This document shows positions 37,601-47,636 of a DNA stretch of 64,000 bases, one piece after another (the first letter of the stretch is position 1; each line of letters opens with the position of its first letter). The notes under the pieces were generated by a model, which worked only from the letters and a program-made list of their open reading frames with translations, did no database searches and had not been told where the DNA came from. Made by a program: the position numbers and the translations under genes. Source of the stretch: Paragonimus westermani. Its lineage: Eukaryota; Platyhelminthes; Trematoda; Plagiorchiida; Troglotrematidae. The stretch lies in assembly GCA_008508345.1 (NCBI GenBank), contig QNGE01001747.1, forward strand, positions 1 to 64,000. Reading direction: 5' to 3'.

Positions 37601-40600
37601 GTTGCTAGCGGATAGTGAACTTTTCAACTGCCGATGAAAACGCTCAACCAACCCGTTGGCTGCCGGGTGGTAAGCTGTTGTGCGAATTCTACTACAGCCT
37701 AGTGCGTTGAGGAGTGAAGTGAAGGCTAAGTCAAAATGTGACCCGCGATCGGTAGTCACTACAGCAGGGCAACCAAACTGAGCGACCCAACGTTCTAAGA
37801 ATGCTCGTGCGACGGTTTCCGACGAGCAATTCGGAATTGGTATAGCCTCTGGCCAACGTGTAAACCTGTCTACGCATGTCAGGATGTAAGTATACCCATC
37901 CGAGGGTGGCAGGGGTCCGACCAGGTCGACATGCACGTGATAGAAGCGTTCATCGGGGGCTGCAAAAGTTCCCACTGGGGTACGCGTGTGACGGTGGATC
38001 TTAGACCGCTGGCAGTGTATGCACGCTTTCGCCCATGTGCGGACGTCGCGATTGACGTTGCGCCAGACGAAGCGCTGCGTGACCAGTTTGACTGTTGAAC
38101 GTATGCCAGGGTGAGACATGTTGTGCAACGTATCGAAAATTCGGCGGCGGAAGGCCAATGGAATAACCGGACGAGGAATGCCTTGTGAAGTGTCACAAAT
38201 AATCAGACCACCGGAGGAATTCATGGGGACTCTTTCTAACTTAAGGGAACTGGACCGGCGGAGTTGTTCTATCTCCGGGTCGTTGTCCTGTGCGGCTGCG
38301 ATTGCCGTCAGATCGACTGAGCTTTCCGTCGTGCTCAGTGTAGCATTAATGCGCGAGAGAGCATCGGCGACTGGGTTCGCAGTACCTGAAATATGACGAA
38401 TATTGGTCGTGAACTGAGCGACATAATCCAGATGTCTCGTCTCTCTGGGGGAATACCTGTCCGTTGTCGAGCGTAACGCATACGTTAGAGGCTTATGGTC
38501 TGTGAATACGATAAAGTCCCTGCCTTCAAGGACATGTCGAAAATGGCGGATGCCGAGGTATACCGCTAACAGCTCCTTCCCAAAAGCACTATACCGCGAC
38601 TCAGTAGGTTGTAACCGTTTAGAGAAAAAGGCTAGCGGGCACCAATGGGCACCGAGTTGCTGTTGCAGAACCGCCCCTACAGCCACGTCTGATGCATCCA
38701 CGCTTAGCGCCAAGGGAGCAGACGGATGGTGATGCGACAGCGATGCTATATTGGCGATGGCCCTTTTTAAATTAATGAAGGCCATTTTTGCGGCCGTTGG
38801 GAATAAGAATGAACGTGTCTTACCTCTGAGTAGGTCGGTGAGCGGTTGCATTAGACAGGCACAGTTAGGGATGAAACGACGGTAAAAATTCACTAAACCA
38901 TCAAAACGGCGAAGTTGCTTGAACGATGTGGGCTCCGGGTAGTCCACTATTGCCTGTACTTTGTCGGGGAGAGGTTCTATCCCGCTCGCGGATATACTAT
39001 GACCCAGGAAGGCTACGCGGGACGCTCCGAAAGAGCATTTAGCCAGGTGTATGGTAACGCCATGATGCGACAGCCGGGTGAATAATGAACGCAAGTGTAC
39101 GCAATGTTCCTCCTGCGATGAGCTGGCCACCAAGATATCATCTAAGTACGGATAAACACCGTCCAGTCCGCGACACACGTCGTGAATAAAACGTTGGAAA
39201 GTCTGAGCGGCGTTGCCCAGACCAAACGGCATGCGTAAGAATTCGAAAAGCCCGAACGGTGTTATGACTGCTGTCTTTGGGACGTCTTCTGGGGCTACAG
39301 GAATCTGATTGTAAGCGCGCACTAGGTCGATTTTTGTGAATATCTGTTTCCCTGACAGGTTTGCCGTCAAGTCCTGAATGTGGGGAATTGGATACCTATC
39401 GGGAGTGGTTGCGTTGTTCAACGCTCGATAGTCGCCGCACGGGCGCCAGTCGTTGTCAGTCTTTTTAGGCACCATGTGCAATGGCGAAGCCCACGGGCTA
39501 TTGGACGGACGGATAATGCCGAGTTGGAGCATATGCTCGAATTCGGCTCGGGCAATTTTGAGCTTTTCAGGAGCTAAACGGCGTGGACGACATCGAACTG
39601 GCGGCCCTCGTGTGACAATGTGATGCGCAACGTCGGTTGTCACGGCCGGCAGTTCGTTAGCGGGGCGGATCAGTTGAGGGAATTCGGATAAAAGTTTCCC
39701 GTAAGGCTCGCAAACTAGAGGATTGGCTAGCATAGGACTGATCACAGCCGCGTGTGATGGCTTACCCTGAACGTTTAGCTTTGTCGAGGTATCGATCAGA
39801 CGTGATCGACGTGCGTCGACCAGTAAATCGAAATGTCGGAGGAAGTCGATACCAACGATAGGGAAAGGAATATCGGCCACGAGAAAAACCCAGGGAAAAT
39901 CGCGTCTAAGGCCAAAGTTTAAATTCATCAGTCGACGACCGAAGGTTTTAATGGGCGTACCGTTTGCAGCTCGGAGAGTAGTGCCGGATTCTGAACGCGC
40001 ATCCATTACTGAATGCGGGATGACACTGACCTCTGCCCCTGTGTCTATTAAGAATTGCATTTTGGAGGTTAAATCTTTCAGAAAGAAAAGGCGACTGCTG
40101 TTTGACTGGCCTGTGGCTGTCGTCGCTAGAACACGCCGGCCTGCTAGTTTAAACGCTTTTTACCACGATGGCTACATGGCGATCGACATCGCCTAGCGTT
40201 TTCGCCATACGTCTCATGATACCAACAAACACTGCCAGTTTTTAGTCCGGGCGGTGATCGGGCGCGCGTTGGAGGAAGTCTAGACGGTGACCTATTGCGC
40301 TGAATGCTGGCGCGAAGATCAGCCAGTTCACGCCGCAACTGAGCTATCTCGGCGTTTGTTTCTGAGGGGTTGTGTTCACGGCATTCCAGTGATTTCCGCA
40401 GGTTTGCTATTTCGGCGTCCTTCGTGGCCAACAAATGATCCGCCGGACTGTTCGCGTTAACTATTTGCCCAACTACTGCTGGCTGCCCTGTGCCTCGGAA
40501 ACGCTCATGTATTGCGTCGGCCGAAACCGCAAGGTCGCCTAACGAACGTGAGGGTAACACGGAAAGTAGCCCCTGCGTGTACTCAGGCAATCTTTGAATC

Positions 40601-43600
40601 CACAACTCTTGCAAAAATGACTCAGGCAACTGCGATTTACCTGCTACATGTCTCATCTCCCGAAGGAGAACCGACGGCTTCTTGTCCCCCAACTGTAGTC
40701 GTTGGAACAGTTGTTCCAAACGCATTTTATCGGATGACTGTGTTTCCTTAAGAATCGTCTGCTTAGCGGACTCATAACGATCGGTCGTCGACCCCAGTAA
40801 AATATCACTAATCAGGGTTAGCATATCTCGGGGAAGACGCGGTATAAGCTGCGAGAACTTATCTGAGTCATTTGTTATGCGCCGGTTGCCGAACTCTATT
40901 TCCAACACAGCGAACCACAGCTCTGGGTCGAGATCCCCAAAAGCGGGAACAGCTAGTGTGATCAACGACACCGAAGACGAGAATTCGGACTTCACCTCCT
41001 TAGTGGCCATAGCGACCGAGCGAATGGAAATGATATAAATATATATATGAACTATATATATACAATTTACGCACCCAAAAAGTGATGAGAGGATGGGAGA
41101 AAAAAAATGAACTCAGGTATACACTGATATATATATATATACCATAAACGGGCTCACCAATTTGTAGAGTTCAGACGGGCTATGGTCGATCAATTACGAA
41201 CAACGCAACGAGTAGACGAGAAATATATTGTCGACACGTAAAATCGACGAGAGCGAGCGAGGAGCGAGATGAAACGTCAACACAACAAAACGTCACGCGA
41301 GCAGGCACCGGAGCAGAAACGTTCGAGTGCGCGGGTGGTCTGCCGGTAACCATACTCGTTCAAACAAACGTTTAAGAGCATACAAAATGTAGGGGAAGGG
41401 AGAGAGTACAAATGCTAACTGTTACTTCAACGCAGTTAGCCATAAACAAATAGGGTCGCTACACTGTAGGTGCTAGATATGACGGTCACTGAGGTTCAGA
41501 GGCCAAAATGTCACCGCTATTCAGTTGATTCGTCTGTGAAAAGAGTACTTAATGATGAGGGGCAGTGAGGGCCGCAATAAATACTGATTTGCGGATACTG
41601 CTTTGCCTTCAATTACAAGGTGTGGGGACCCTGATGTTGTCCGCTCGAGTCTAGACAGAGTATTTTGTGCCTTGAGCTCCCAATTGTTTCAGATTTTGGG
41701 TTTGCCTTCCCTTATTCCTACTGCATGCCATGCACGTACTGCTGTCGATAACAATGAGAAGGCTGAAAACGGCAGTAAAACATGTCTACTGCCTCACTTT
41801 TGCAATCCGTTGGGACATGCACATGTAGCACAAATGGTGTAAATGTCATTTAGTATATCTGTTCAACACTAACCTCCTAGTCTCGCTGTGGACAACCGGC
41901 CATCACTTAGATTCGAGTCCAATACAGAGGCTTTGGCCCTGTTGCGCAAAGCAACACTGACATTCGCTTGACCGGATAGTGATGCTGCATAATTCCTAAA
42001 GAAACAAAACGGTGCCAACGGCAGATCCGCACGTCGATAAGAACGAAACTTGATTTTTAAGCACATATCTTCGAGTGACAGCATTCCTAATAAGTCGGCG
42101 TTTCCTAGTTAGGGGCCCAATTAAGGTGATCCCTAGCAAGTGTTAACCTGCTCTTACTGGGAGCGGCAGTATGATACGATTTGGCTTACTTACAGAAGTA
42201 GCTTTATCCAATAAAGTAGACGTCAGCCCTTGGCTTTTGTCAGAGGTAGCACAGAAAACAATGCCATTCACATCAGCATTCAATGGTGCATTCTTATTGT
42301 CATGTATATTACCAGTGCCCTGTAAAACAGACTCAAAGGATAAAAGGTAAATGGCTGCTCAGTCTAACTGAACTCGGTGCACTGAGAAGTGTCTTATGTT
42401 AACACGTCTACACATATAGCACACGTTCATAGTCTGGTGCGATTTTTATACTTTGTGTATAGCCTGATTTCTGGTTGAATGCTATTGGTTACCCAGACCG
42501 AAGTAGAAGGTTCGCTTGAGGGGCTTTGTTCTGGTTATTTGACCGAATGATCTGACTTGCAGGACATCTGCAGGAAGCACAGTTCACGGTTCACTGGGGC
42601 GGGGCCAGTGACCGTTGTTTGGGCGATTACACCCTTCGAATAGGGTCTAACCGTCCACATGGCTCAACGGAATTAGCTCTGTATCTCAAAGATCGTCCAA
42701 GAAGAAAGAACTTAGTGTAGTTCATCTGCCCAACCAAGGAGTCCGAGGCCAGTGGGCTGGTTGCTGTGCCTTTTTGTTTTCGGAGACGGGTGACCAAACT
42801 GGCACGTTTTAGTTGCTCGTCGTGTCCGATAATTCAGTTCGCAACCAAGAAGCATCTTTCTAAACGTCACTTTCTGTTTCTGTCTATTGTTCGCCCACTT
42901 CTGGCTAGCAAATTAAATGGTTCTACTTTTACTAAAAGATAGGTTCAAAGTTGAACGCTTCACATTTGTCACATTTGGATTCTATCATCCTGTGAGCTTG
43001 GTCTAGGACGACAGTGGTTCATAAGGGTTGACGTCAAATATAGAACAACTTAGTCCACAACCTTCGTTGTTTGTCATATTTATCACTCAGTACTGGAACG
43101 CAATATTGGTCCCTGTCACACACTCCGACCTGGGCTTTTCCTTATTGATGTCCAAACCTGGTCTTTCTAATAACCACTTTTGGTTAAGGTGGAAATGCTT
43201 ATCCATCGTGAAACAACTGGGGCTGTGAAGCTATGTTAGGAGTTCATAAGAACAGATGAACTGTTAGTTGGTGCGTCCCGTCCACCGTTCGATTTGTCGC
43301 TGAGGGTCGCGGAAAGCTTCGCAACATGTCTAGGTAATGTCAGCTTTAGCATGCCCGTTCGAACTCCAATCCATGGTTGGCTTAATCTGCTTATCTTAAA
43401 CGATCCTCCCAAATCAGTAGACAGGTAAGCTAAAGCTTTACAGCGTGCCTTGAAGGTCGCAGTCTCAAATTTATGAGTTGATTTTGTTTTATCTGTTCCA
43501 ACTGTTGTCAAGTCACTCGTTGGGTTTGTGAATGCAACTCCGAATACACATCGTGATATCCCTTGTAACTCAGGGATTGCCAGTGCAAAGTGGTGATGCT

Positions 43601-46600
43601 CGTGATCATGTATGTTGTCGCCGGCAACCTTAAAATGGTGATTGTCAGCTTACAACTCATCTACACATCAACTTTTGCGTTACTTTTTCGGTCACATAGG
43701 GGCCAGACATTACCTAAAAGGGATTTTTACGTTAGTTTGAACTCAAACCGGATGTCTGCGGTTAACACAATGTTAAGTTTACAATGTTTCCACATGAAGA
43801 GACCCTCAGAGGAAAGTGACCCTTCAAAGAACCTCTTACAACACACGTAATGCTTTTGTATTGGGGGCACCTTTTAAGGCAGCGCATCCTCCAAAACTAT
43901 ACGCGAAACACTTCACGGTCGAAGTGGTCTCAGCTCCCTCAAAAAGAAGCAGCATGGTAATCTTGTTGGATCATGTTTCGACTGCTTACGCATTAGCTGA
44001 GGAACGGCTCGCTGAAGTACACTAAAAGCCGTTCGGAACAAATCTTCACACCGTCTTGGCAACCCAGAACATGGTCTACACCCTCCAAACTCACTCTCAC
44101 CAAGTGTTTGATGGAACGTGTGCGTGCTGTTCTTCATTGGTGGCATCTTGTACGTGAAGCATTGACAATTACATTGGCTCAGTTTTTAGGCATATTGCTT
44201 GTCAGCTAATGCAAGGTATTTGAAGGTTTGGGTATAAGCAGTTGCCTTTGAAAGTTAGGTCTTCCTCTCTTCCCTTTCTTTTTTTCTTATATCTGCTTCT
44301 CTCATTTTTTTCTTTATGGCTGTGTTGCAGCCAAGCATTAGCAAGAGCTAACGATGTGTTGCTGTCTTTGATGACGATGGTGATAATCTATACGTTTTGC
44401 CCAAACTGCTTATAGATACTATTGCCTGACTGATTGCACGATACAGAGGCCATCTGATATCATACTTCTTTTTGCAGTTTCTACAATATTCTAGAATAAA
44501 TGCATATTTCTCCATTCCCACGCCGCATCACGTCTACAGATGATTCCCTTGTTTTCTATCCACCTCAGGTACACCCCTTTTGTACTACGGGTCCGAGTTG
44601 GCAGTCAGCATCAAGCCCACAACAACACCTCCTAAAAATATTTATCCAATATCGAAGGTTCCATTTCCGAATCTATCTGTCAGAGATAGTGAATTAGTTT
44701 GTCAACTACCTATGCCCTGGGACCAGTCTGGAATGGGTTTCTCATCCGCTTTATCGGGTGACACATTCAGGGCCTACCTGAAAGAATTTGCTGTTTCTGA
44801 AACGGTTGAGGTAATAGCCCTAGCATTTACCTTGAATTGTAACTCATACTTTCTGAGTAACTAGGGAACTGTCTAACAAAAAGCTGCTAAATTTAGCAGG
44901 TGTTTTTGCTGTTGTCTACGAAGAACAAGTTATTATTACAGAGTCACTCTTCCTACTTTCCTTAGCTGAATTGGGGCTAGTTTTTGCGCTTACCAACTGG
45001 GTCGAAGAAAACAGGCTGCAACTAAGCAGTTTGTTGAAGATGTATCTCATACTCAGGTAATGGCTCTCCAAAGAAGCCAAGGTTGCTTTTATGCACGATT
45101 CATCGTTGTTTTTAGCCAAATGAAGTTTAAATAGTTACGGACACTGACCACACCTGTAAAGACTGTTGAATGTTCTATTTCGAAAGTGCTCGAAAGACTA
45201 CTTTGTTAGTTCGAAGTTCTACTTTTATTGTCCGATTTCCATAAATTCGTAAAAGTCAAAAGTAAAACCCCTCTGTTACCTGTCACCCCATGTGAAAGTG
45301 GTGCGCTTATAGTGAGACTGGATTCGAAGGAACGTTAACAGTGCTGTACTACAATCTTATGATGAAACTGAAGGTTGGCTCAGTCTACACACATATTTAA
45401 CTTCCCTTTTCTCTTTTTTGACACTGCGTATTCAACTCCCTCGTTCTACACTTTAGTCGGCACTTTCTTTTGGTCGAGGACATACACCGTTCAATATGGT
45501 TGAACAATTGATCCGATTACGTCCAAAACCGAGCCTTTTGTGGGGCGAATTTGAAGAGCTTGAATTTGGTAACTCGGTGAGTGACTGGACAATTTGTGGT
45601 TGGTTTTGAGGTCATGGTGTTACTAATCGGAAATCAGTTACATGTTTCTCCTCGTGAATGTGGTTGGAACAATGGGAAGACACCAGCCATTTATTGCCTC
45701 TCTTGGAATTATTTCATGTAATTCCAAACAGCCAAACAATGATCCACAGTGCTGAGGTCATGGATTAGAGAAGTGGACAAATATATAGGGAGAAAGTACG
45801 GAGACTACAATCAAAACAATGACTATCAAGGTAGCTGCAGCATCCGAGTACATATTTTTTAATCGCACAGGAGATTGTGGAGCCCAATGGCTAGGACCGA
45901 AGCAAACCCGAGAGTGGCTTTTCCGATTTCCAAATAAACGGCTGTGTTCATAAACTTTTGCTCAACTTCTAACTTGGTTTATATACTTGGCTGTGGGTGA
46001 AGCTGAGTGTCGTCCATCAGTATGTACGGAAAAATCGGGCTTTTTGAGTTACGTTTCCAGTCATTTTGGAACATGTTCCCTTACACTGTGGAATATAGTT
46101 GTCATTATATCCTTTCCTAGTTGCTCTTACGGTAACTGCCCGAGTTTTTACAACCGGTAAAGTGTAGTTTGAGCATCATTCAAAACTTGTCACATCCTCC
46201 GCATTCCTACAAGCTTTTCGGTCAGCCTCTTTTCAAAATCCATACTGTCAGACGTGGTAAACTTGAACTGCTTATTCATAGCCGTAGAGATACGGTGCTG
46301 TGTAATCTTGTGATTTAGTTGTTTTCCTGTAGTGCTGCAGCGAGGTGTTTCTTGGCCGCCGTTTCCAAGGCACCATTAGGAACGGAAATTCCCAATCAAC
46401 TCTCCTCTTACGTGCTGTTTATTTCAAACTTCTAGATGAAGTATGTGTTGTATATTTGTTGACGCATGGTAGTGGGTTTTGGTTGGCCTGAGAACCACTT
46501 TTCAGCTTGTTTCTCCTGGACAGTGCTTTGTTTAATGTTTTACTCAAATGCGTTTTCATCGGACTTCTACATTCAGGTCAAGTCGAAACAATAAAATTCA

Positions 46601-47546
46601 CACAGCATGAGCGTTCAAACTACATGTTGTCCTGCCCACATAGGCTTGCACTACATAGATCACTCTAGTTTACCATCTGATTTATGGATAAGTGGAACAT
46701 CTAGCAATTTCAAATGTGAGTAGTACACTTGATTCACGTTCAGAAGTAACATTGATATCGCGTGAGTTGTCAACCAAATCCATACATCCTCCACAAACGG
46801 ACTGCACAACTCTCTCCTGCTATCAACAAGCCCCCGGTGTGTATCCGTACGTTACGATATCGCGAATCTACTTTCTCTATGCAGCTATAGCAAAATACAG
46901 AGAAAACAAAACATTTTTTACTGTGATAAAACATTTCTTTTTGCTTAATCGTTCTTCAGAAAAGCTAAATGGATCGTGTGGTAAGTGTTGAATTTCCACC
47001 AACACTTACACGTGACCTCAGCGGCTAAATAGCCAGCCTAAGCTACCCCACAACGTAGGCATACTGCAGACAGCTTGTTGCAGGTCATTAAATCTAGACA
47101 GGGTCAATCTGCGTGGCCCATATTCTAATATGACTGGATTTACATAGTAAAAGCGTTGTGTCTTTCTACATTTACTATTTCAAACACGTTTATCTGAACA
47201 TGGCTGTAAGCTGTCTTTTGAATTGTATTTTTTAACATTATAGACAACCATTTCAAGAATTAGCATTATTAATATCGTGCATCATTTTTCTCCACAGGAA
47301 AATACAGAGGGCGTCGAACTGTTTACAAGAACAGCCACGGGCTATCCACCGTTCATTATCGCGTTCCTCAATCAAAAACTGGATTACGGGGCGGTGTTCA
47401 ATTTCACCAATGTCTGTTCTCAAGTGATTCCACGGCTAACTTATCCATTGCGCACGGAACTCGTCCCCGACAAAGTTGTTAGCAGCAGCCGAATTTACTT
47501 GAAAGCAAATAACGAATCTGCCGTTTACGTGTTCGAATGTGCTTAA
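30152..47546 (+). CDS. SLC3A2: SLC3A2/4F2hc (CD98 heavy chain)-like amino-acid transporter subunit, ten exons
   Basis: Exons by hand: 30152-30512, 30550-30842, 30877-30996, 31027-31140, 31177-31304, 31342-31479, 31514-31674, 44569-44810, 45457-45576, 47298-47546. They sum to 1926 nt (641 residues plus TAA), and every junction is GT-AG and phase-consistent. The start is the ATG with A at -3; the frame is open upstream but has no better start. Layout is type II: cytosolic residues 1-58, a membrane helix at about 59-82 ([14 protein letters not shown]), then KCPPTP with Cys86 where 4F2hc has the cysteine that disulfide-links the light chain. An inactive glycosidase-like ectodomain follows ([52 protein letters not shown]). 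The family chaperones LAT-type exchangers to the plasma membrane. Intron 7 (12.9 kb) carries antisense gypsy elements. Exon ends are inferred without transcripts. Confidence 0.9.
32010..32205 (-). repeat. Truncated family B LTR fragment
   Basis: On the plus strand it starts TGTAGAATCAGG and tracks the LTRs at 36141 and 41163 through TCTATTGTCGACACG, the GTCGACG that follows, and CCAAACAAACGTT. It is more diverged than those two are from each other, and its sequence stops matching near 32205, so about a third is missing. Confidence 0.6.
32380..33740 (-). mobile_element. Truncated CsRn1-like gypsy element, family A (gag, protease, start of RT)
   Basis: Minus strand. Gag starts at ATG 33738 and runs to 33349 ([37 protein letters not shown]), closely resembling the gag at 20320-19168. 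A decayed protease is near 32950-32850 ([13 protein letters not shown], with Asn in place of the catalytic Asp), and an RT start near 32500-32400 ([20 protein letters not shown]). The rest of pol is missing. Multiple frame breaks; inactive. Confidence 0.75.
33838..33848 (-). promoter_or_regulatory. Primer-binding site of the truncated family A element
   Basis: Minus-strand TGGTGAACCCG begins one base inside the LTR. The same 11 bases recur at 23935 and, with one change, at 41149-41159. TGG at the start fits a tRNA CCA end. Confidence 0.6.
33850..34200 (-). repeat. 5' LTR, family A (approximate outer end)
   Basis: On the plus strand it starts TGTTACAAC next to the primer-binding site and shares GCACTAAATTAACG, GCGACACCGATACGCG and CATGCAAACAAACAA with the other family A LTR copies. 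The outer end near 34200 is set by comparison with the LTR at 15528-15914. Confidence 0.6.
34750..34900 (-). mobile_element. Small LINE reverse-transcriptase scrap
   Basis: The minus-strand frame reads [18 protein letters not shown] then INCREINLT. This is the typical RT run of an (A)TVxPIFKKG block followed by NYRPISLT, with the YRP replaced by CRE. Nothing convincing extends on either side. A fossil fragment within intron 7 of the transporter gene. Confidence 0.5.
34905..36136. other. No coding feature recognised (within intron 7)
   Basis: Only short frames. Ends at the CTGT target duplication of the full gypsy element. Confidence 0.45.
36141..36441 (-). repeat. 3' LTR of the complete family B element
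   Basis: 301 bp, collinear with 41163-41463 without gaps; about 11 substitutions between them. The sense start is TGTAGCAACCC, and its outer edge abuts the CTGT target duplication. Confidence 0.92.
36983..40060 (-). CDS. pol: Pol (protease-RT-RNase H-integrase) of the complete family B gypsy element, uninterrupted
   Basis: 1025 residues counted from the first Met; the frame stays open upstream to the gag stop, so translation probably enters by frameshift and this Met is not the true start. Protease: LIDTGAEV at residues 4-11. [12 protein letters not shown] near 245 and YLDD at 305-308. RNase H: VDAS near 454 and FTDHKPL near 519. Integrase zinc region: His646/His650 and Cys680/Cys683. Integrase catalytic triad: Asp712 in [10 protein letters not shown], Asp771 in TTDRGSHF, and Glu806 in GLVERFHR, 35 residues after Asp771. 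A GPF-type module, [10 protein letters not shown], is near 925-933. All catalytic residues checked are present, so by sequence this enzyme could be functional. It lies antisense within the transporter gene's intron. Confidence 0.93.
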   Translation of the reverse strand: MQFLIDTGAEVSVIPHSVMDARSESGTTLRAANGTPIKTFGRRLMNLNFGLRRDFPWVFLVADIPFPIVGIDFLRHFDLLVDARRSRLIDTSTKLNVQGKPSHAAVISPMLANPLVCEPYGKLLSEFPQLIRPANELPAVTTDVAHHIVTRGPPVRCRPRRLAPEKLKIARAEFEHMLQLGIIRPSNSPWASPLHMVPKKTDNDWRPCGDYRALNNATTPDRYPIPHIQDLTANLSGKQIFTKIDLVRAYNQIPVAPEDVPKTAVITPFGLFEFLRMPFGLGNAAQTFQRFIHDVCRGLDGVYPYLDDILVASSSQEEHCVHLRSLFTRLSHHGVTIHLAKCSFGASRVAFLGHSISASGIEPLPDKVQAIVDYPEPTSFKQLRRFDGLVNFYRRFIPNCACLMQPLTDLLRGKTRSFLFPTAAKMAFINLKRAIANIASLSHHHPSAPLALSVDASDVAVGAVLQQQLGAHWCPLAFFSKRLQPTESRYSAFGKELLAVYLGIRHFRHVLEGRDFIVFTDHKPLTYALRSTTDRYSPRETRHLDYVAQFTTNIRHISGTANPVADALSRINATLSTTESSVDLTAIAAAQDNDPEIEQLRRSSSLKLERVPMNSSGGLIICDTSQGIPRPVIPLAFRRRIFDTLHNMSHPGIRSTVKLVTQRFVWRNVNRDVRTWAKACIHCQRSKIHRHTRTPVGTFAAPDERFYHVHVDLVGPLPPSDGYTYILTCVDRFTRWPEAIPIPNCSSETVARAFLERWVAQFGCPAVVTTDRGSHFDLAFTSLLNALGCSRIRTTAYHPAANGLVERFHRQLKSSLSASNNPSWHEVLPLVLLGIRNTLKADLHTTPAQLVYGCSLRLPGELVAPRATGPINFADYGERLAQHMRRLRPHPPREQTTPTYVHPRLSTCSHVFVRAVTPRRPLHPPYTGPFRVLARYAKTFVLESNGKREVISIDRLKPAFIEVPDKETGSQAATPSSVGTLPGVGTDSLSVVTPPASTGPSHQSRRGRDLRKPVRFADFVDVCCI
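40144..41010 (-). CDS. gag: Gag of the complete family B gypsy element
   Basis: 288 residues from ATG at 41010 to TAG at 40144. It would form the particle that packages element RNA. The N-terminal half includes [15 protein letters not shown] and, in the middle, [20 protein letters not shown], a block shared with the family A gags (QLLRHMQRL). Residues about 195-240 look like a charged coiled-coil stretch. Near the C-terminus is the single zinc knuckle [19 protein letters not shown]-x2-H-x9-C-x3-C, the CHCC form typical of CsRn1-like elements rather than the usual CCHC. The frame ends directly after a TTTAAAC heptamer; pol is open in the -1 frame across this point. Confidence 0.9.
   Translation of the reverse strand: MATKEVKSEFSSSVSLITLAVPAFGDLDPELWFAVLEIEFGNRRITNDSDKFSQLIPRLPRDMLTLISDILLGSTTDRYESAKQTILKETQSSDKMRLEQLFQRLQLGDKKPSVLLREMRHVAGKSQLPESFLQELWIQRLPEYTQGLLSVLPSRSLGDLAVSADAIHERFRGTGQPAVVGQIVNANSPADHLLATKDAEIANLRKSLECREHNPSETNAEIAQLRRELADLRASIQRNRSPSRLPPTRARSPPGLKTGSVCWYHETYGENARRCRSPCSHRGKKRLN
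40147..40153 (-). promoter_or_regulatory. Candidate -1 ribosomal frameshift site TTTAAAC at the gag stop
   Basis: In the gag frame the codons are CGT TTA AAC TAG, so T-TTA-AAC is in the slippery register and the stop codon is the next triplet. Slipping back one base gives TTT AAA, then CTA, which is exactly the pol frame, open from here into protease. TTTAAAC is one of the classic -1 heptamers. A downstream stem was not clearly resolved by eye. Confidence 0.65.
41030..41145. repeat. Two TA-rich microsatellites in the leader of the complete gypsy element
   Basis: Imperfect TA runs at about 41034-41070 and a clean one at about 41124-41142. Both lie between the primer-binding site and gag. Confidence 0.7.
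41149..41159 (-). promoter_or_regulatory. Primer-binding site of the complete family B element
   Basis: Minus-strand TGGTGAGCCCG lies three bases inside the 5' LTR. CsRn1-type elements are reported to use tRNA-Trp; the usual eukaryotic tRNA-Trp end would predict TGGTGACCCCG, one base different. The primer identity is therefore an inference. Confidence 0.6.
41163..41463 (-). repeat. 5' LTR of the complete family B element
   Basis: 301 bp, TG at the sense start (TGTAGCGACCC) and CA at the sense end (CTCTACA). Same length as its partner at 36141-36441. Expected to hold promoter and polyadenylation functions; individual boxes were not resolved. Confidence 0.92.
41468..44568. other. Remaining 3' part of intron 7, no feature recognised
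   Basis: No transposon motif or conserved frame was found. Ends in the acceptor of exon 8. Confidence 0.5.
44569..44810 (+). CDS. SLC3A2: SLC3A2-like gene, exon 8
   Basis: Encodes residues 440-519, including [13 protein letters not shown] and [12 protein letters not shown], positions equivalent to the late barrel of 4F2hc. Acceptor TCAG before it; donor GTAATA after GTTGAG, phase 0. Confidence 0.85.
45457..45576 (+). CDS. SLC3A2: SLC3A2-like gene, exon 9 (no ATG-started frame)
   Basis: 120 bases encoding 40 residues, among them [20 protein letters not shown], bounded by TTTAG and GTGAGT. It matches the region of 4F2hc leading into the C-terminal beta domain and joins exons 8 and 10 in frame. 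It was found by reading the intron in frame. Confidence 0.85.
45577..47297 (+). other. Intron 9 of the SLC3A2-like gene, 1721 bp
   Basis: GTGAGT donor, CCACAG acceptor. Contains an unrelated 99-residue open frame at 46692-46991 without recognisable features. Exons 9 and 10 join in frame without it, so no further exon is required. Confidence 0.6.
47298..47546 (+). CDS. SLC3A2: SLC3A2-like gene, terminal exon 10
   Basis: Acceptor CCACAG at 47292-47297; encodes residues 560-641, beginning [12 protein letters not shown] and including [15 protein letters not shown] (the C-terminal beta domain), and ends at TAA 47544-47546. Confidence 0.88.
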   Translation, partial: ENTEGVELFTRTATGYPPFIIAFLNQKLDYGAVFNFTNVCSQVIPRLTYPLRTELVPDKVVSSSRIYLKANNESAVYVFECA

Positions 47547-47630
47547 GGGTGTCACTGGGTTGGTGTTTGAATTACGTGTTGCCTGACAGTTGTTCAGTGT
47601 GTAGTTTAGTTTCTTGTGTTCTTGTTTGCA

Positions 47631-47636
47631 AATAAA
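47631..47636 (+). terminator. Polyadenylation signal AATAAA of the SLC3A2-like gene
   Basis: Canonical AATAAA 85 bases after the stop codon and on the coding strand; no other gene is nearby. Cleavage would fall about 10-30 bases further on. Confidence 0.65.

Larger units (their letters stand above)
36141..41463 (-). mobile_element. Complete CsRn1-like Ty3/gypsy LTR retrotransposon, family B, 5323 bp
   Basis: Two 301-bp LTRs bracket gag and pol on the minus strand. CTGT at 36137-36140 and at 41464-41467 is a 4-bp target duplication. The LTRs differ at about 11 of 301 positions (3.7% by hand count), so the insertion is fairly young but not fresh. Order in the sense direction: 5' LTR, primer-binding site, leader with two TA runs, gag, pol in the -1 frame, about 540 bp of 3' non-coding sequence, a purine-rich GCGGAGGAG before the 3' LTR. 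No envelope frame is seen. It sits antisense in intron 7 of the SLC3A2-like gene. Coding regions are uninterrupted, so past or present mobility is plausible. Confidence 0.93.
31675..44568 (+). other. Intron 7 of the SLC3A2-like gene, 12,894 bp
   Basis: The donor follows LLPG (CCAG|GTGAGT) and the acceptor precedes [10 protein letters not shown] (CTCAG|GTACAC); together they restore an LPGTP block at the exon 7/8 junction. At least four antisense transposon pieces lie inside and account for more than half of its length. Confidence 0.88.

Noticed and set aside
41905..41925. GATTCGAGTCC as a tRNA or SINE B box
   Set aside because: No matching A box upstream and no repeat of this segment elsewhere in the window.
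46692..46991. 99-residue frame in intron 9 as an additional exon of the transporter gene
   Set aside because: Exons 9 and 10 already join in phase and match the family; inclusion would insert unrelated sequence.
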